This document shows positions 46,420 through 57,522 of a DNA stretch of 64,000 nucleotides, one piece after another. The notes below the pieces were generated by a model. It was not told the DNA's origin. It saw only the letters and a list, made by a program, of their open reading frames with translations, and searched no databases. A program made the translations under genes and the position numbers. Position 1 is the stretch's first letter; each line of letters begins with the position of its first letter. Origin of the DNA: Topomyia yanbarensis. Its lineage: Eukaryota; Arthropoda; Insecta; Diptera; Culicidae. The stretch lies in the NCBI RefSeq assembly GCF_030247195.1, contig NC_080670.1:162140080-162204079 (forward strand). The letters are read 5' to 3'.

Positions 46420-46720
46420 TTTTCTACAAAAATTTGCTTTCGAATTTTGTCCAAATTTTATTCCGCATACGTTACCCCAGGTCACGAATGGTTCGCTACA
46501 CGTGCATATGGCCTGCCAAATCAGGTACTTCTAAGCGAAACTCGACATTCCGTTTAAAACGGTCATCCGTAGCAAACTTATCCTTACTCGTGAAATATTC
46601 CTGGGCCGGCGACTGCTTGAAATCCGCTTTGATGTAGCTCTCATCTTGAATGACGCAGCACCTGTTTTCAAATCAGCGGAGTGTTTTCAGCTTGGACAAT
46701 CACGATGAAACTCGTACCTG
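46420..46720 (-). pseudogene. Tc1/mariner-type transposase catalytic fragment
   Basis: The minus strand reads QDESYIKADFKQSPAQEYF (DETY-like block with the second catalytic Asp), TSKDKFATDDRFK and, after a frameshift, LIWQAICTCSEPFVTWGNV. In related transposases these are DETYVK-DFK--PGQ-F and VWQAIC-CG...PFVT-G. The part C-terminal to this in such proteins is what survives at 29640-29945, so both relics may be of one family. Confidence 0.6.
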
Positions 46721-49700
46721 CATCCAAGCGTCTGGATTTGCTGTTTGGTTTGTAGGTATCGAATGTTGTTGTTGAATGTTGTAATGTTGAGTCCTAGTTA
46801 GCTCGATTATGTTGATGCTGTTGTTTAAAACGGTTCTATTTATGTTCAACGCATTCAGTCAAATAGTATAGGATTTTAGCGATTACTTCTGTTGTACCTC
46901 AAAATAATCGCTCAAATACAGCTGAATGTCAACGAGGCGACAGGACACACGCCATAAAAATCACTTTGGATTGTGTTCTAGCTATTCCAACGCAGCAACA
47001 GCAACAGCGAACATTCGAGCGAGAGATAACGGGTGGTCCCTTTTCGACTGTTCTGGGTTTTTTCTCGCCTACTACGGTTACTCTAATCAGTTCATCAGAA
47101 TCCGACGCTAATGTAGTCATAGGACGCTGTCTCCAGAAAACGGAGACACAATTTGTGTTCCTGAGCAAACCTTTAATCAAGCGTGATTAGAAAAATCGAT
47201 TTTTCTCCGTGCATTTTTTCTCGAAGACAGTAAAATTTAACATGAGTTTACTGTGTCAGTTTTTTGCTGAACAGTAAAATTGATTGTTGCATGAAATTTT
47301 ATTGTGAATCTACTGCGAGAACTCTGCGACGAACAATGTTGAAACAGTAGTAACTATAATATTTATTGTTTCATGGTTGTTTGTAAGGTAAATGCTATTG
47401 TAAAATTCTATTCGGGATCGATTTTAATAGCGCTTCAAGAATACTTAAAAAAACTTTCGTTCAATGAGAGCAGTTAAACTTGTTAACGATTTAAAAAGAC
47501 ACTTTTTGAAATATCGTGTGCAACTTTTATAAAGCTTAAAAATTTTCATAATATTCTCTATCTTGCTTGTATGAAATTGTAAATTTTAACAAAGAGACAT
47601 CACTTATTGAAGATCATTCCAAGTCAAATAACACAAATAGCCACAAATTACGGAATACCTCCTTTTGTAATAGCTTCTTCACTGATGGTACTGGCTGTTG
47701 ATTTTGAAGTAATTGATGCAGTTTTCGCCGTTGTCATTTTTTTGTCTGTCCACAGGCAACCTCTAAATTTTCAAAAAAGAATATAATAACAGATGTGATA
47801 TATTCATGGACTGCTATTAATTATATCCGAATCGGTTCCGGATCTGGAAATATGGGTTGCTGTGTCATGGATAAATTTCTAATATGAAGTGATCAGAATG
47901 ATAATATAGGTTACTTCTTTCTTTTAATGTCTGAAGTAGCAAATGATCGTCATATTTGACAAGAATTTTGTATCTCTTACATACGCAGTTGAGAAAAATA
48001 CATAAACCATAGGCTCATCAACTGAAATATAGTAAAGACCAGTTTTTATCAGCCCCTTGGTGTATTTGTAGCTGACAAAATGGGGACATTAACAAAATCG
48101 GGACATATTTTTTTAATAAACTGCAGCTGTTAAAATATTCCTCTTTAGTCCGTAGCTATAGGCTTTTGGATTATTTAGTATAAATATCGCTTAAGTGCAA
48201 AATTAAAAAAAAAAATCAAAAATAACAAAATAGGAGGTAGATAAAATCGAATGCTAATAGAATCTGGTCTTTACTGTATCAGCAAGATCACCTAATTCAA
48301 ATAAAAATAACTAGTTCCCCGCGTAAGTACATGTGCATGCGACATAAAACATGTTTTGTCCTTGACTGGTTTCACATACATTTCGACACAACCGGTAGGG
48401 CCAAAAAGCAGCAGAAAGTGCGTGCATTTTTGCACGTATCTTCCGAAGCTATATAGACCGAAAGAAAGGTAGGCTTCTACTTACATACATACTCAGTTAC
48501 AGGTTACTTTGCTGACCTTGTTCATGCGTATGTAAAAAGTTAAAACAAAATTCCATGCTCGTTAATCGTTATACGGGGTATGAAAAATGACACGGCGTAG
48601 AAATTGAGACCGAGCTGTTTGCAAATTATAACTAATTATTGTTGACATTTGAGGTAAATCAAATTTTGATGAACACCTGACAGACCCACTGTAAATTATT
48701 AGATATTGATAGGACAGCTGTCAGAGTTCTAAACGTGAATTCAACAGGTGCCATTATTTCACTTTAAATTTAAAACTCCTTGGACAACATTATTTATCAC
48801 CCAGTTTGCACGTGCATCAAGCATACTATTGAAAAATGAAAAATGCTTGAAAATAATAACTAAGCTAATAAGAATATACAATCACTTTGCGTATTTCTCA
48901 AGCCCATTGTAAAGTTTGCAAACTGATTGACTATTGTTCGGTAGAATAGAAAAACCACAGCTAAGGTAGTGATGTAGAGCTACTGATATTTAGCTGAACA
49001 TACCATATATCGGAGACAACCACTGATTTATCTAACACGTGGCACGGCAGATGTCACTAAACAATTTCCTAGATAATCCGAGAGAATATCACTCGTTTTT
49101 ATTACCTTAGACTATCTACGTTCTAAACAATCCTGGCAACGAATATGCGTTGTACCTTCTTTCGCGCATTTATTGCTAAACACCACATATCACTAGCTAA
49201 CCTCTGGTTAGTATCGGAACGGAAGTTACTTCCAGAGACGGAACTGATTTATCAAGGGGAATTAAACCTCATTACCTGCGGAGTGCGGCTGGTTTCGGCG
49301 GTATCGCATAATTGTCAGCTTTGTCAACATAGTTCACGCGCAGGTAAACGATAATTCAAAGCAACTGTCATCATTCGCATACGTTTATCGAAGTTTAACC
49401 TTACTGTACGACCGGCCCACTTGACGATCAAGTGGGTTTACTTGCTTGTATGGACAACAAACTACGTCAAGGGCAGTTGCATTCTGCGGACAGTGCCAAA
49501 GGATCTTCGATATATGCACTCAACACATACTTACACAAGTAACGGACAACGGTGAACCTTGCGGTACCGTTTGAAAGTAGCGAAACAACGAGTGTGCTAC
49601 AGAATTGTTTACCAAGATTTCATTTGTTACCAAAGCAACTGGAACCGAAAGTGACGGTAACTAGATTGTCAACAGAAATCGGTTATTGAATTACTTAAGC

Positions 49701-50714
49701 TTAGCGTATGAAATGTCATGCGCAAAAACATGCATCTTTAAACACGTATTCAGTGAAGAATTTCGCCATCTATCGGCTTTATTATTACACCCTCTCGTAT
49801 CTATTAGTATGTTAAGATAACTATCGATTTTTGTAATTTTATTTATATTTGAACTACGTGTAGTTGCGGCAAATGGCGACTAAAAAGTAAACAACATTTT
49901 TCATTGACGACGATTAGGTATTCTAGAACTAATCAATTATAAAGTTATAACGGAAAAATAGAGCTAGGCAAGAATGATAGAAAGTAAATGTTTTACCTTC
50001 TACTGAAAGGAAGCGAGTGACCGCACGGTCGGTGAGATCATTAACAATGATCATATTTTGTCACCGGCGCCGGAAAAAGATTTATCACAAATCCTTACCA
50101 AGAAACGATCCCGCGATAACAGGAAGGAGTGTTAGATGTAACTCGCTGCTCTGACAGTATTAGGCTAACGCTAACTGAGTTTTGTGTGTTCGGCAACATT
50201 GTCAATTAACTATTTATTTCATATTCAATTAAATCCCTGATTTATTAGATAGCATGTGCACAATTTTCTCTACAAAACAAGAATAAGAACTTAGGTTCCA
50301 TTGACTTTGAACAATCTTGCAAATCCATCGGGACTTGATACGATTACCTAATAATTTACTCAACGTAAATTATATCTTTGGTCAAATTATTAGTATCCGA
50401 GAAAATCGGAGCACAAATCCGAGAGCACTCATGTCAAGTGTATAAAAAGATAGAAGAGGCGTTCCTGATTCGATTACAATTGATTGATTCCCCTTCTCTC
50501 TGATCAGAAAAAAAAATCATTCTCTTTTTATTCCATAATGAACAACGAAAATTGAGAGACAAATACATTGAAGCCTTCATTTACGAACCAAACTGGGGGT
50601 TAGTAAATTGAATAAGTTCGTAAAAAAGTGCCCGTTATTTGGGATTTAGTTTGTAAAAAATGCTTGCTTCACATTATTATTTCATTTCGTTTCGTCAAAG
50701 CAATTCATAAAATT
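46721..50714. other. Non-coding stretch
   Basis: No gene recognised. AT-rich, with overlapping short frames on both strands at 46929-47190. Small palindromes include CGTGCATTTTTGCACG near 48421 and TGATCATTAACAATGATCA near 50036. Confidence 0.35.
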
Positions 50715-51345
50715 TAATGATCACAACATAACAATATGGATATTTTTGGAACGGGCTTGATAAGTAGATAATGAAAATTGATATTTGGGACCTTTTTGAA
50801 ATTCAAGTTGGCGACTTCCAGTTGAGCAATATTCTCGATAACCTTGACAATATAGGCATTTTTTAAACAGGCTTAACGAGCATATGATCAAAATGGATGT
50901 TTGGCGACATTCCGAAATCCAAGATGGCGACTTTTGGTTCTCGATAACAATACGCGTATTTTTGATTGGCCCTAATGATATGGGTATTTTTGGAACTGGT
51001 TCGACAAGTAGATGATAAAAATGGATATTGGAACTTTTTTGAAATCCAAGATGGCGACATCCGGTTGAGTATCTTCTCAGTAACCCTAACAATATGTGTA
51101 TTTTTAGAATAGGCTGAACAAGTAGATGATGAAAATGGATATTTCGCTACATTTTGAAAGCCAAGATGGCGATTTGCGATTGAACGATAATCTTGATAAC
51201 GTTAACAACGCGCTTGACGAGTAGATGGAGGAAACAGATGTTTGGCGACATTTTAAAATCCAAGTTTGTAACTTCCGGTTGAGCGAAATCCTCTATAACC
51301 CCAACTATAAGGGTATTTTTGTATTAGGCCTGACGAATAAATTAT
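50715..51345 (+). repeat. ~120-bp tandem repeat, forward arm (locus 2)
   Basis: Diverged units carry CCAAGATGGCGAC or variants near 50800, 50920, 51047, 51163 and 51262, with ACAATATGGGTATTTTTGGA-like and CAAGTAGATGATGAAAATGG-like phrases between. Same family as 60-430. Confidence 0.8.
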
Positions 51346-51364
51346 GAAAAACTACTATATAGTT

Positions 51365-52215
51365 ATCCCATTCCGGAAATACCCATATTATTGAGGTTAT
51401 AAAGAATCTATCTAAACTGGAAGTCAACATGTTGCTTTTCAGAATGGCTTCCGACATCGATTCCCTTCAACTACTTTTCAACCCTATTCTTAATATACCC
51501 ACAGTGTTGAGGTTATAAAGAAATTCTCTATAACCTCAACACTGTGGGTATCTAAGCCGGAAGTCGCCACCTTGGCTTACAAAATGGCTTCAAACATCGC
51601 CTCCCATCATTTACTCGAAAACCTTAATCAGAAAAACTCATATTGTTGAGGTTGTAGAGAATTTATCTAAACCGGAAGTCGCCATCTTGGATTTTGAAAT
51701 GGCTTCCGACATCAATTTTCGTCATCTACTCATCAATCCTTTTCTGAAAATACCCACATTGATGAGGTTGTGGAGAATTTATCTAAACCAGAAGTCGCCA
51801 TCTTAGTTTTTAAAATGACTTCAGACATCGATTTCCATCACTCGCCATTTTGGATTTTGAAACGACATCTGACACCAATTTTCGTTATCTACTCGTCAAT
51901 CCAATTTTGAAGATATCCTAAGGTTATAGAGAATTAATCTAAATCGGAATTTGCCATTTAGGATTTCGAAATTACTTCAAACATCGATTCCCGTCATTTA
52001 CCCACATTGATGAGGTTGTAGAGAATTTATCTATACCAGAAGTCGCCACCTTGGATTTTGAAATGGCTTCCGACGTTGATTTCCGTCATGTACTCATCAA
52101 CTTCTCATCAATATTGCTGAGGTTAAATAGAATTTATCTAAACCAGAAGTCTAAATCGATGACTTCGGACATCGATTTCCATCATGTTCTCATCAACCCC
52201 ATCCCGAAAATACTT
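51365..52215 (-). repeat. ~120-bp tandem repeat, reverse arm (locus 2)
   Basis: Units with CCGGAAGTCGCCATCTTGG or variants near 51408, 51557, 51676, 51788, 51942 and 52037, each preceded by GAGGTT-TAGAGAAT-TATCTAAA and followed by TTTGAAATGGCTTCCGACAT. Orientation is opposite to the forward arm, giving a head-to-head layout centred near 51350. Confidence 0.85.
51495..51551. repeat. Perfect 23-bp-arm palindrome within the array
   Basis: Arms 51495-51517 and 51529-51551 are exact reverse complements (starting ATACCCACAGTGTTGAGG) around an 11-base spacer. It arises where one repeat unit meets an inverted piece of another. Confidence 0.93.
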
Positions 52216-52679
52216 AACTTTTATTAGTAATAGTTTTCTAAGAATATGTTAAATTGTATACAATTTCATACGGTTTTGGTAATCATAAAAAGCGACTAAA
52301 ATCCTGCTGCTGGATGATACAGAGTAAAAGGTGGAGGCCAACATTGATAGTTATGGTTGATTTACTATTAAGTGATTTAGCAGCGATAGGCATCCGATTT
52401 AAAGAAAAGACTTTTGTTGTTAGTTTGAAGCCTCAGCTACCTTTTTGAGCCAAAAAATCATTTGCACCACTCCATGGCAGCGCTAGGCGACAATTAGCAA
52501 CATTCTACGTTTTCCAATCCTTTTAAAATGTAGGGTAATTCGATCCTCCTCACGTGTGAATTCAGACCGTTAATTTTCTTTATTTTTTTTTTTTGCGGTG
52601 GCATTATGTTTACCTATGGAAACTTTATTGGAGAAATTCAAAGCATAACAAATTGTGTTAAAGCAAAACAAAAACTATT
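52216..52679. other. Non-coding stretch
   Basis: AT-rich with a T run near 52585. The 64-codon frame at 52254-52448 is unrecognised. Confidence 0.35.
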
Positions 52680-53030
52680 TTTTTACAACATAAACATCAC
52701 TATGCGTAAATTGTACCAGATTTTGTAGCCGAACCTCGATCTGCCCATCGTCCATATATATGGAGATATTGATTATAGCGTTGTCAGACACAAACACACG
52801 TTTTACGTTATTATACAAAATGAATCTTTTCGTTTAGGCCATTTTTACTGCTAGGAGAAACTTTGCCACTGCGATCACTATTCAGGTTATCTATCGTGCT
52901 TGTCCCTGTTTGTTCTACATCTTACCAATTGCCCGAATCCATTGCAGTTGGAAGAGGGTTGATTATTTGTCCACATATGTCGTCCCAACAGGGTACTACA
53001 TAGTTAATGTAGCTGAGGATACGTTTGGAA
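52680..53030 (-). pseudogene. LINE ORF1-like relic, copy 4
   Basis: Minus-strand text ISIYMDDGQIEVRLQNLVQFT (about 52695-52760) matches the marker block of the other ORF1 copies. Upstream, TSTIDNLNSDRSGKVSPSSK (about 52855-52920) looks like the Ser-rich N-terminal part. Frame-broken. Confidence 0.5.
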
Positions 53031-53039
53031 TAGGTATGC

Positions 53040-53910
53040 CATAGCTCGATAAGATAAGATGCCTTCCGAACTATCGCAGAAATAATGCTGCACAATGGCT
53101 AAGAATATGTTCCGAGCTCTCGGGCTCGTAGTTACAGAATCTACAAATGTCTTCTTCACTTTTGCCAATTTGTTTCAGTTGATTCTTGGCAGGACAATGT
53201 CCTGTGAATAGGCGTCAGTCTTTTCGTTTATGTTCCACTAGTTTTTTGGCACTCGTTGCATCTGGATGTATGAACTTCATAGCTTGTCGAGCGCCCACTA
53301 CGTTACACCAGACGTTTAGTAGTTGGTTTCTTGTCCATGCTGAAAGTTCTAGTTTAATGGCATATATAGATATGCTTAGAAACGGTTCTGGTCCATCAAA
53401 AATGTTTGATAAATCACACCTGGTCAGTTCGTCGGCCACTTTGCTACGAATTTGGTGGCCAAATTTCCTGAATATAATTACTATAATTTATTTGAAGTTT
53501 CGTTTCCTGCAGACCACCGAGCAGGTGTATATTGCATAAACCTATACCAGGACAACTGTAGCCCATTTTCCCATTGATATCACTTCTTTTATTCTTGGTC
53601 CGTAGACTTCAGACCCAGTCAACTACCCCATTTTAGAACCATCGGTATAGAATGATATTGTACCTTGTGGTAGTATGGGACCACCTACATCCCAAAGCTG
53701 ACGATCCACTATGTAGATCTCATAGTGCGTTTTAGGCTCCATTTTATCTTGAACTGAGGTTAAGACAGAGTTTAGTTTAAATTTCTTTATTATTCTCAGG
53801 TGACCATTTAAGTCCCCATTAAAAAGTGGTTTACCCTTTAGCACTCTCAGAGAGCCAAAGCTCGCCTCCCCCATAACATGTTTGTGCAATGAAAGTAGAA
53901 GGTAGGCCAA
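53040..53910 (-). pseudogene. LINE ORF2 RNase H domain relic
   Basis: Minus-strand frames give GTISFYTDGSKMG (first RNase H Asp in TDGSK) and, after stops and shifts, SVATK-like then ADELTRCDLSN (the ADELA block), then GHCPAKNQLKQIGKSEEDICRFC...EHILSHC, a C-terminal CCHC-type knuckle. This order matches I/LOA/jockey-group LINEs with a C-terminal RNase H. Dead by stop codons. Confidence 0.65.
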
Positions 53911-54134
53911 TTAGTTTAACGTTATCAGCAATGAATTCCTGACACAGTAGAGCTCGATAAAGGTGTCTTCCGTAATTTTTTTCACCCTCAGAAAATTTTT
54001 CACATCACTAATGCTCAATATTATGCGAAAAAACAGGAAATTGATAGCCACAATATTTGATCGGAGCTCCACTTCTTGCTTCTGCGATTCACTCATCTCG
54101 ACAGATTATCACTGTAAGAATTGAAGTAACAATA

Positions 54135-54289
54135 GGTTTGTTCCAATACCAGGAGTAACTGGAAGTACTCCGGAGAATATCGTTCCTGCACTCTCTTCTT
54201 CTCTTTTTTTCTTTTTCTGGTAACAAACCGGAGCAAGTATTTTTTGCTCCTGTTTACTCCGGAGTGACTTCCGTGTACTGGAACAAACC
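54135..54289. mobile_element. 155-bp TA-flanked MITE
   Basis: GGTTTGTTCCAATACCAGGAG at left pairs with reversed GGTTTGTTCCAGTACACGGAA at right, followed by ACTCCGGAG in both; TA at 54133-54134 and 54290-54291. A pyrimidine-rich centre and no coding capacity. Confidence 0.85.
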
Positions 54290-54839
54290 TAATTTCATTT
54301 GTTCTTCAGATAAGGCGCACAATATAAAAAGTAACTGTTTTTGTAGTTCGCTTCACGCTGGCTTGGGCAAAAGCACTGAGTATCGTGATCGTTGTCTTTG
54401 GTGGTTGCAGATAGCAATCATTTTCGCATCCATTTGTTGACACCAAAAGGGGACTAATCCGTTGCAGTTCTTTCACTTTGGAAACATTGTCGCTGACCAA
54501 GTTAAGTATGTTGGGATAATTATTGACTCAAAATTCAATTGATCTTTCTACATCGATTACAACTTTGCCGCAAGAAAAAGAGGAAGAAGCCTCCAAAGAA
54601 AATCCTAAGAGATCGTATTAGGCACATTGGCTAACTTAATAAAATCGTCATTTTAAACAATTTGGTGTCACTCGAGTTTCTCTCGCCTTTCCTAAAAACA
54701 ATTTTTCACCTGTATTACCGGAGCTGACTGTTTTAGTGCCGTAGTTTCGGCATTTGCCGAAAAGAGTCAGTATTAGGAACCCCGCAATCACACTTCTGCC
54801 CTCGTAAATCTCAAGCCTTTCGCAACTCATTTTACCTTT

Positions 54840-55040
54840 CACGTAGTTTTTATCGTATTTTTTAAAATCTTTCTCCTCATATTTCATCTCTTGTGACTCA
54901 TCTGTATCTCCCACAACTTACATATGATTTCTTACAACAAGACAAGTTATTCTTGACCTATCACTTTTCACTTCTCCCATCCCATCTCTATCTAATCTCA
55001 CCACGCATATCTTACCTTTCATTTGTCATCTCTCTAATAT
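54840..55040. repeat. Pyrimidine-rich degenerate simple repeat
   Basis: Irregular CATCTCT, CACTTTTCAC and CTTACCTTTCA words recur throughout, giving strongly C+T-biased plus-strand text. The open frames on either strand follow from this bias. Confidence 0.5.
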
Positions 55041-55402
55041 TATGTGTAAAAAATACAACACGAGCAATCACACTTGAAATCACCTTAAAATGCTTAGAAT
55101 ATCTGCCGAAATTAGTTTCGGTTAGTGTCAAATTACTCTATAGTGTCCAGAAAATCCAAATGGTATGAATTCGGCTCTGGCGAGAATTAAATTTTGTGCT
55201 CCGAACAAATTTAATTGCTTTGTACTATACGGGGAACTAATATTTTGCTACCTTCATGCAATAATCCGTCCATTTACATTTATGTTTAAAGTAACGAGCA
55301 CAGACTTTTTGGGAAACCCCTCAAATGCAATAAAAAAAGGAGAAACTAACAGGCGGAAAATATTAAAAACTAAAACGTGCAGCATATTTAAATTTATTAT
55401 CC

Positions 55403-55633
55403 CTACAAAAAAAGCGGAATTCCCCCCACACGAGGTTGCGGTAATATCTTGACAGGTTGCCCAATTTTATACCTGGATGAAATTCCATTGTCCATAAAAG
55501 TTTTGTACCTTTCGAAAGGGGATTCACTTCTAAAATCCACCCTTTCAAGTGAGTCAAGTCGTAAAACATAAGCGCTCTTGTCAGTCTTCATCAACACTGC
55601 CGGCACTGGAGTACACCCTCGATCAATCTTCAA
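55403..55633 (-). CDS. Unassigned protein-like frame
   Basis: A 76-codon minus-strand frame reads like real protein (TPVPAVLMKTDKSAYVLRLD, RSESPFERYKTFMDN, KIGQPVKILPQPRVGG) with balanced composition. I do not recognise it. It may be an exon or a piece of a TE ORF. A second overlapping frame extends to 55363. No start or splice evidence is decisive. Confidence 0.3.
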   Translation of the reverse strand: MKIDRGCTPVPAVLMKTDKSAYVLRLDSLERVDFRSESPFERYKTFMDNGISSRYKIGQPVKILPQPRVGGIPLFL

Positions 55634-56029
55634 TCGGCGATCAGCGTGTTCAACAGGTGGTCTTTTCTCTTTCCATTAGCCTCATGGGGAAGTCCCTGGC
55701 AATCACTGAAGCCGCAATGGCGTGACGGCGTCAGACAGTACCTTGCTATTGTATGTCATGCGCAATGCGCAAACAGATGCATTTTTTCCGTTTCATTACT
55801 CCATTTTCCCACATCACGCTTAGTCGCAAGGTGTCCTGACCGAGAAGCGAACGCGCAGCAACTTACCGATCGCAGACCCGGCAGAGCGGGAGAAACATCT
55901 AGAACTCTGAGCAGATCTGCTCTTCAAATCTAGAGGGTGACACTTTTCTTCACTCGTGTCGTGTTCCGTGGTTTAGAAATCGTTTCATTTAGGGGTGGGA
56001 TTTTCCGTTCTTCTTTTCACCCACTTTGA

Positions 56030-56125
56030 ATAGAGAGCCAGAGAGGGAGATAGGTTTGAGAGCGTGTGGCTTATTTTGAGCGAATGTTGAAGAGAGTCGC
56101 GATGAGAGAATCAGCTGCTTCCAGT
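56030..56125 (+). promoter_or_regulatory. GAGA-rich candidate promoter region
   Basis: Clustered GAGAG words (AGAGAGCCAGAGAGGGAGATAG, broken by short gaps, then TGAGAGCG, AAGAGAGTCGC, TGAGAGAATCAGC) lie 1.1-1.2 kb upstream of the coding exon at 57237. GAGA-factor-type sites are common at paused insect promoters. No TATA box; the start site is not fixed. Confidence 0.3.
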
Positions 56126-57236
56126 GGTGCGCAGCGCGGAAAAAGGAAGTTTAAATAATTGCCATTCCGGTGGGATGCTTTTCAGTACATTCAAGAATTC
56201 CGACGTGATAGGACTTAAGCAATTGTTCTCATAATTTGGCTGGCCGTTCTATAGCTTGAAACCAAATTTAATTATTGATCCAACTTGAGAAGGTGAAGAA
56301 CTTTGATGTTGAAGAAAATTTGTGATTTTGTGTACTGTTCAAAAGGAAACCTTACTGGTGGTTAGAAATGTTTTTAATTGCTTTGTGAGGTACTAGTGGA
56401 TTGATTGAAAAAAAAACTTTTACCGAAAAACTGTGCACTGTATTGTGATCCGTAAAGCCTTTTAGCACTAATCGATTCGCCGAACGATAACCGATCCGGG
56501 AACAACATCCGGAACATCGAACTCTCATTAACCGTTGAAAGCAAATTTGTTCCACAGCTTATCACCAATGTGTAACATCGGAAGCAGGGAGATATAAGTT
56601 GGTCAAATAGCACCTCTCGCGGTACGCATCAAATCAGTGTCTGCGATTCAGCCTACTTGGAGGAAAAAATAGTGAATCAACGTGATACAGTGTTATAAAT
56701 CATCGAACCGGGAACGTTGGCCCGGCAAAGGCGGATAACAAGCAGGTACTTGGTTGCCAGCCAATTTGCGATTTTAACGTTTACCTGTAGAGAGCCCATC
56801 GGATCGATCTTCTCCCATTGAGGTTGCTTCATTCGGGAATGGAAGTAGTGGCTGACTCCCGAGTCGCATTCCCGTATCTAGTGAAGGCGAACGAAGCACT
56901 GCTGGGTACCTCGGAGTACGAACGTGATTTCAACTATTTCGGCAGTCAACTGCGGGTAGACGACAAGCTGGATCGAGTTTCACCCGTGAGCCCAGAAGTT
57001 GCGATCGCGTAGACGCATCCAATGAGAAACTGTGTCGTAACAGTACCCCAAACGTAATCTGCCTGCCAAAAAACAAACCAATCAGTCGAATTGAGTCAAA
57101 ATCACCTACGCCAAACTCCACCGGATCTGATCAAATAAACCGAGCCCGGCCCCAGATTAAGCGGAAGTAAACAGTGCTCCATAGGTACGAGCAAAACATC
57201 AACGCTAAACCCAAGAAATTCATCGTAATCGGCAAA

Positions 57237-57522
57237 ATGAATCCAAAGCTGACACCGTTAGATGATCAGGAGCAGGTGCCGCAATTGGCGATTGTTCCAG
57301 CGGACATTCTCTACAGTATAGATCTCGGCCGCGTGCCAAACGACAGCACGGTCACTACTAGCAGTAATATCAATAATAATAATAATAATAATAACATCAT
57401 CGGTGCTACTAGCTTTAAGCCTGACGATCTGAGGATCGACATTCGAGGAACCCAGGATTTCTACCGTGCCGATGACGATGGTTTCAGACCGTTTACGATC
57501 TACGGACACCATGGGGAGTTAG
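57237..57522 (+). CDS. First coding exon of an unidentified host gene
   Basis: ATG in good context (GGCAAAATGA), with an in-frame TAA at 57168, opens 95 codons before GAGTTAG|GTATG, a good splice donor (phase 1). The peptide starts MNPKLTPLDDQEQVPQLAIV, contains an eight-Asn run encoded by an AAT microsatellite (57370-57397), and continues with acidic LRIDIRGTQDFYRADDD and FRPFTIYGHHGEL. Composition, start context, the upstream stop and the donor together support a real exon. The long 5' region (56030-57236) has several short upstream frames (for example at 56818-57012) and a possible donor GCAG|GTACTT at 56744, so the leader may be spliced. I cannot name the gene: no domain is complete in this exon. 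Confidence 0.65.

Noticed and set aside
57258..57512. Minus-strand frame with an Ile run opposite the 57-kb exon
   Set aside because: A shadow of the exon; the Ile run is the reverse of the AAT microsatellite.
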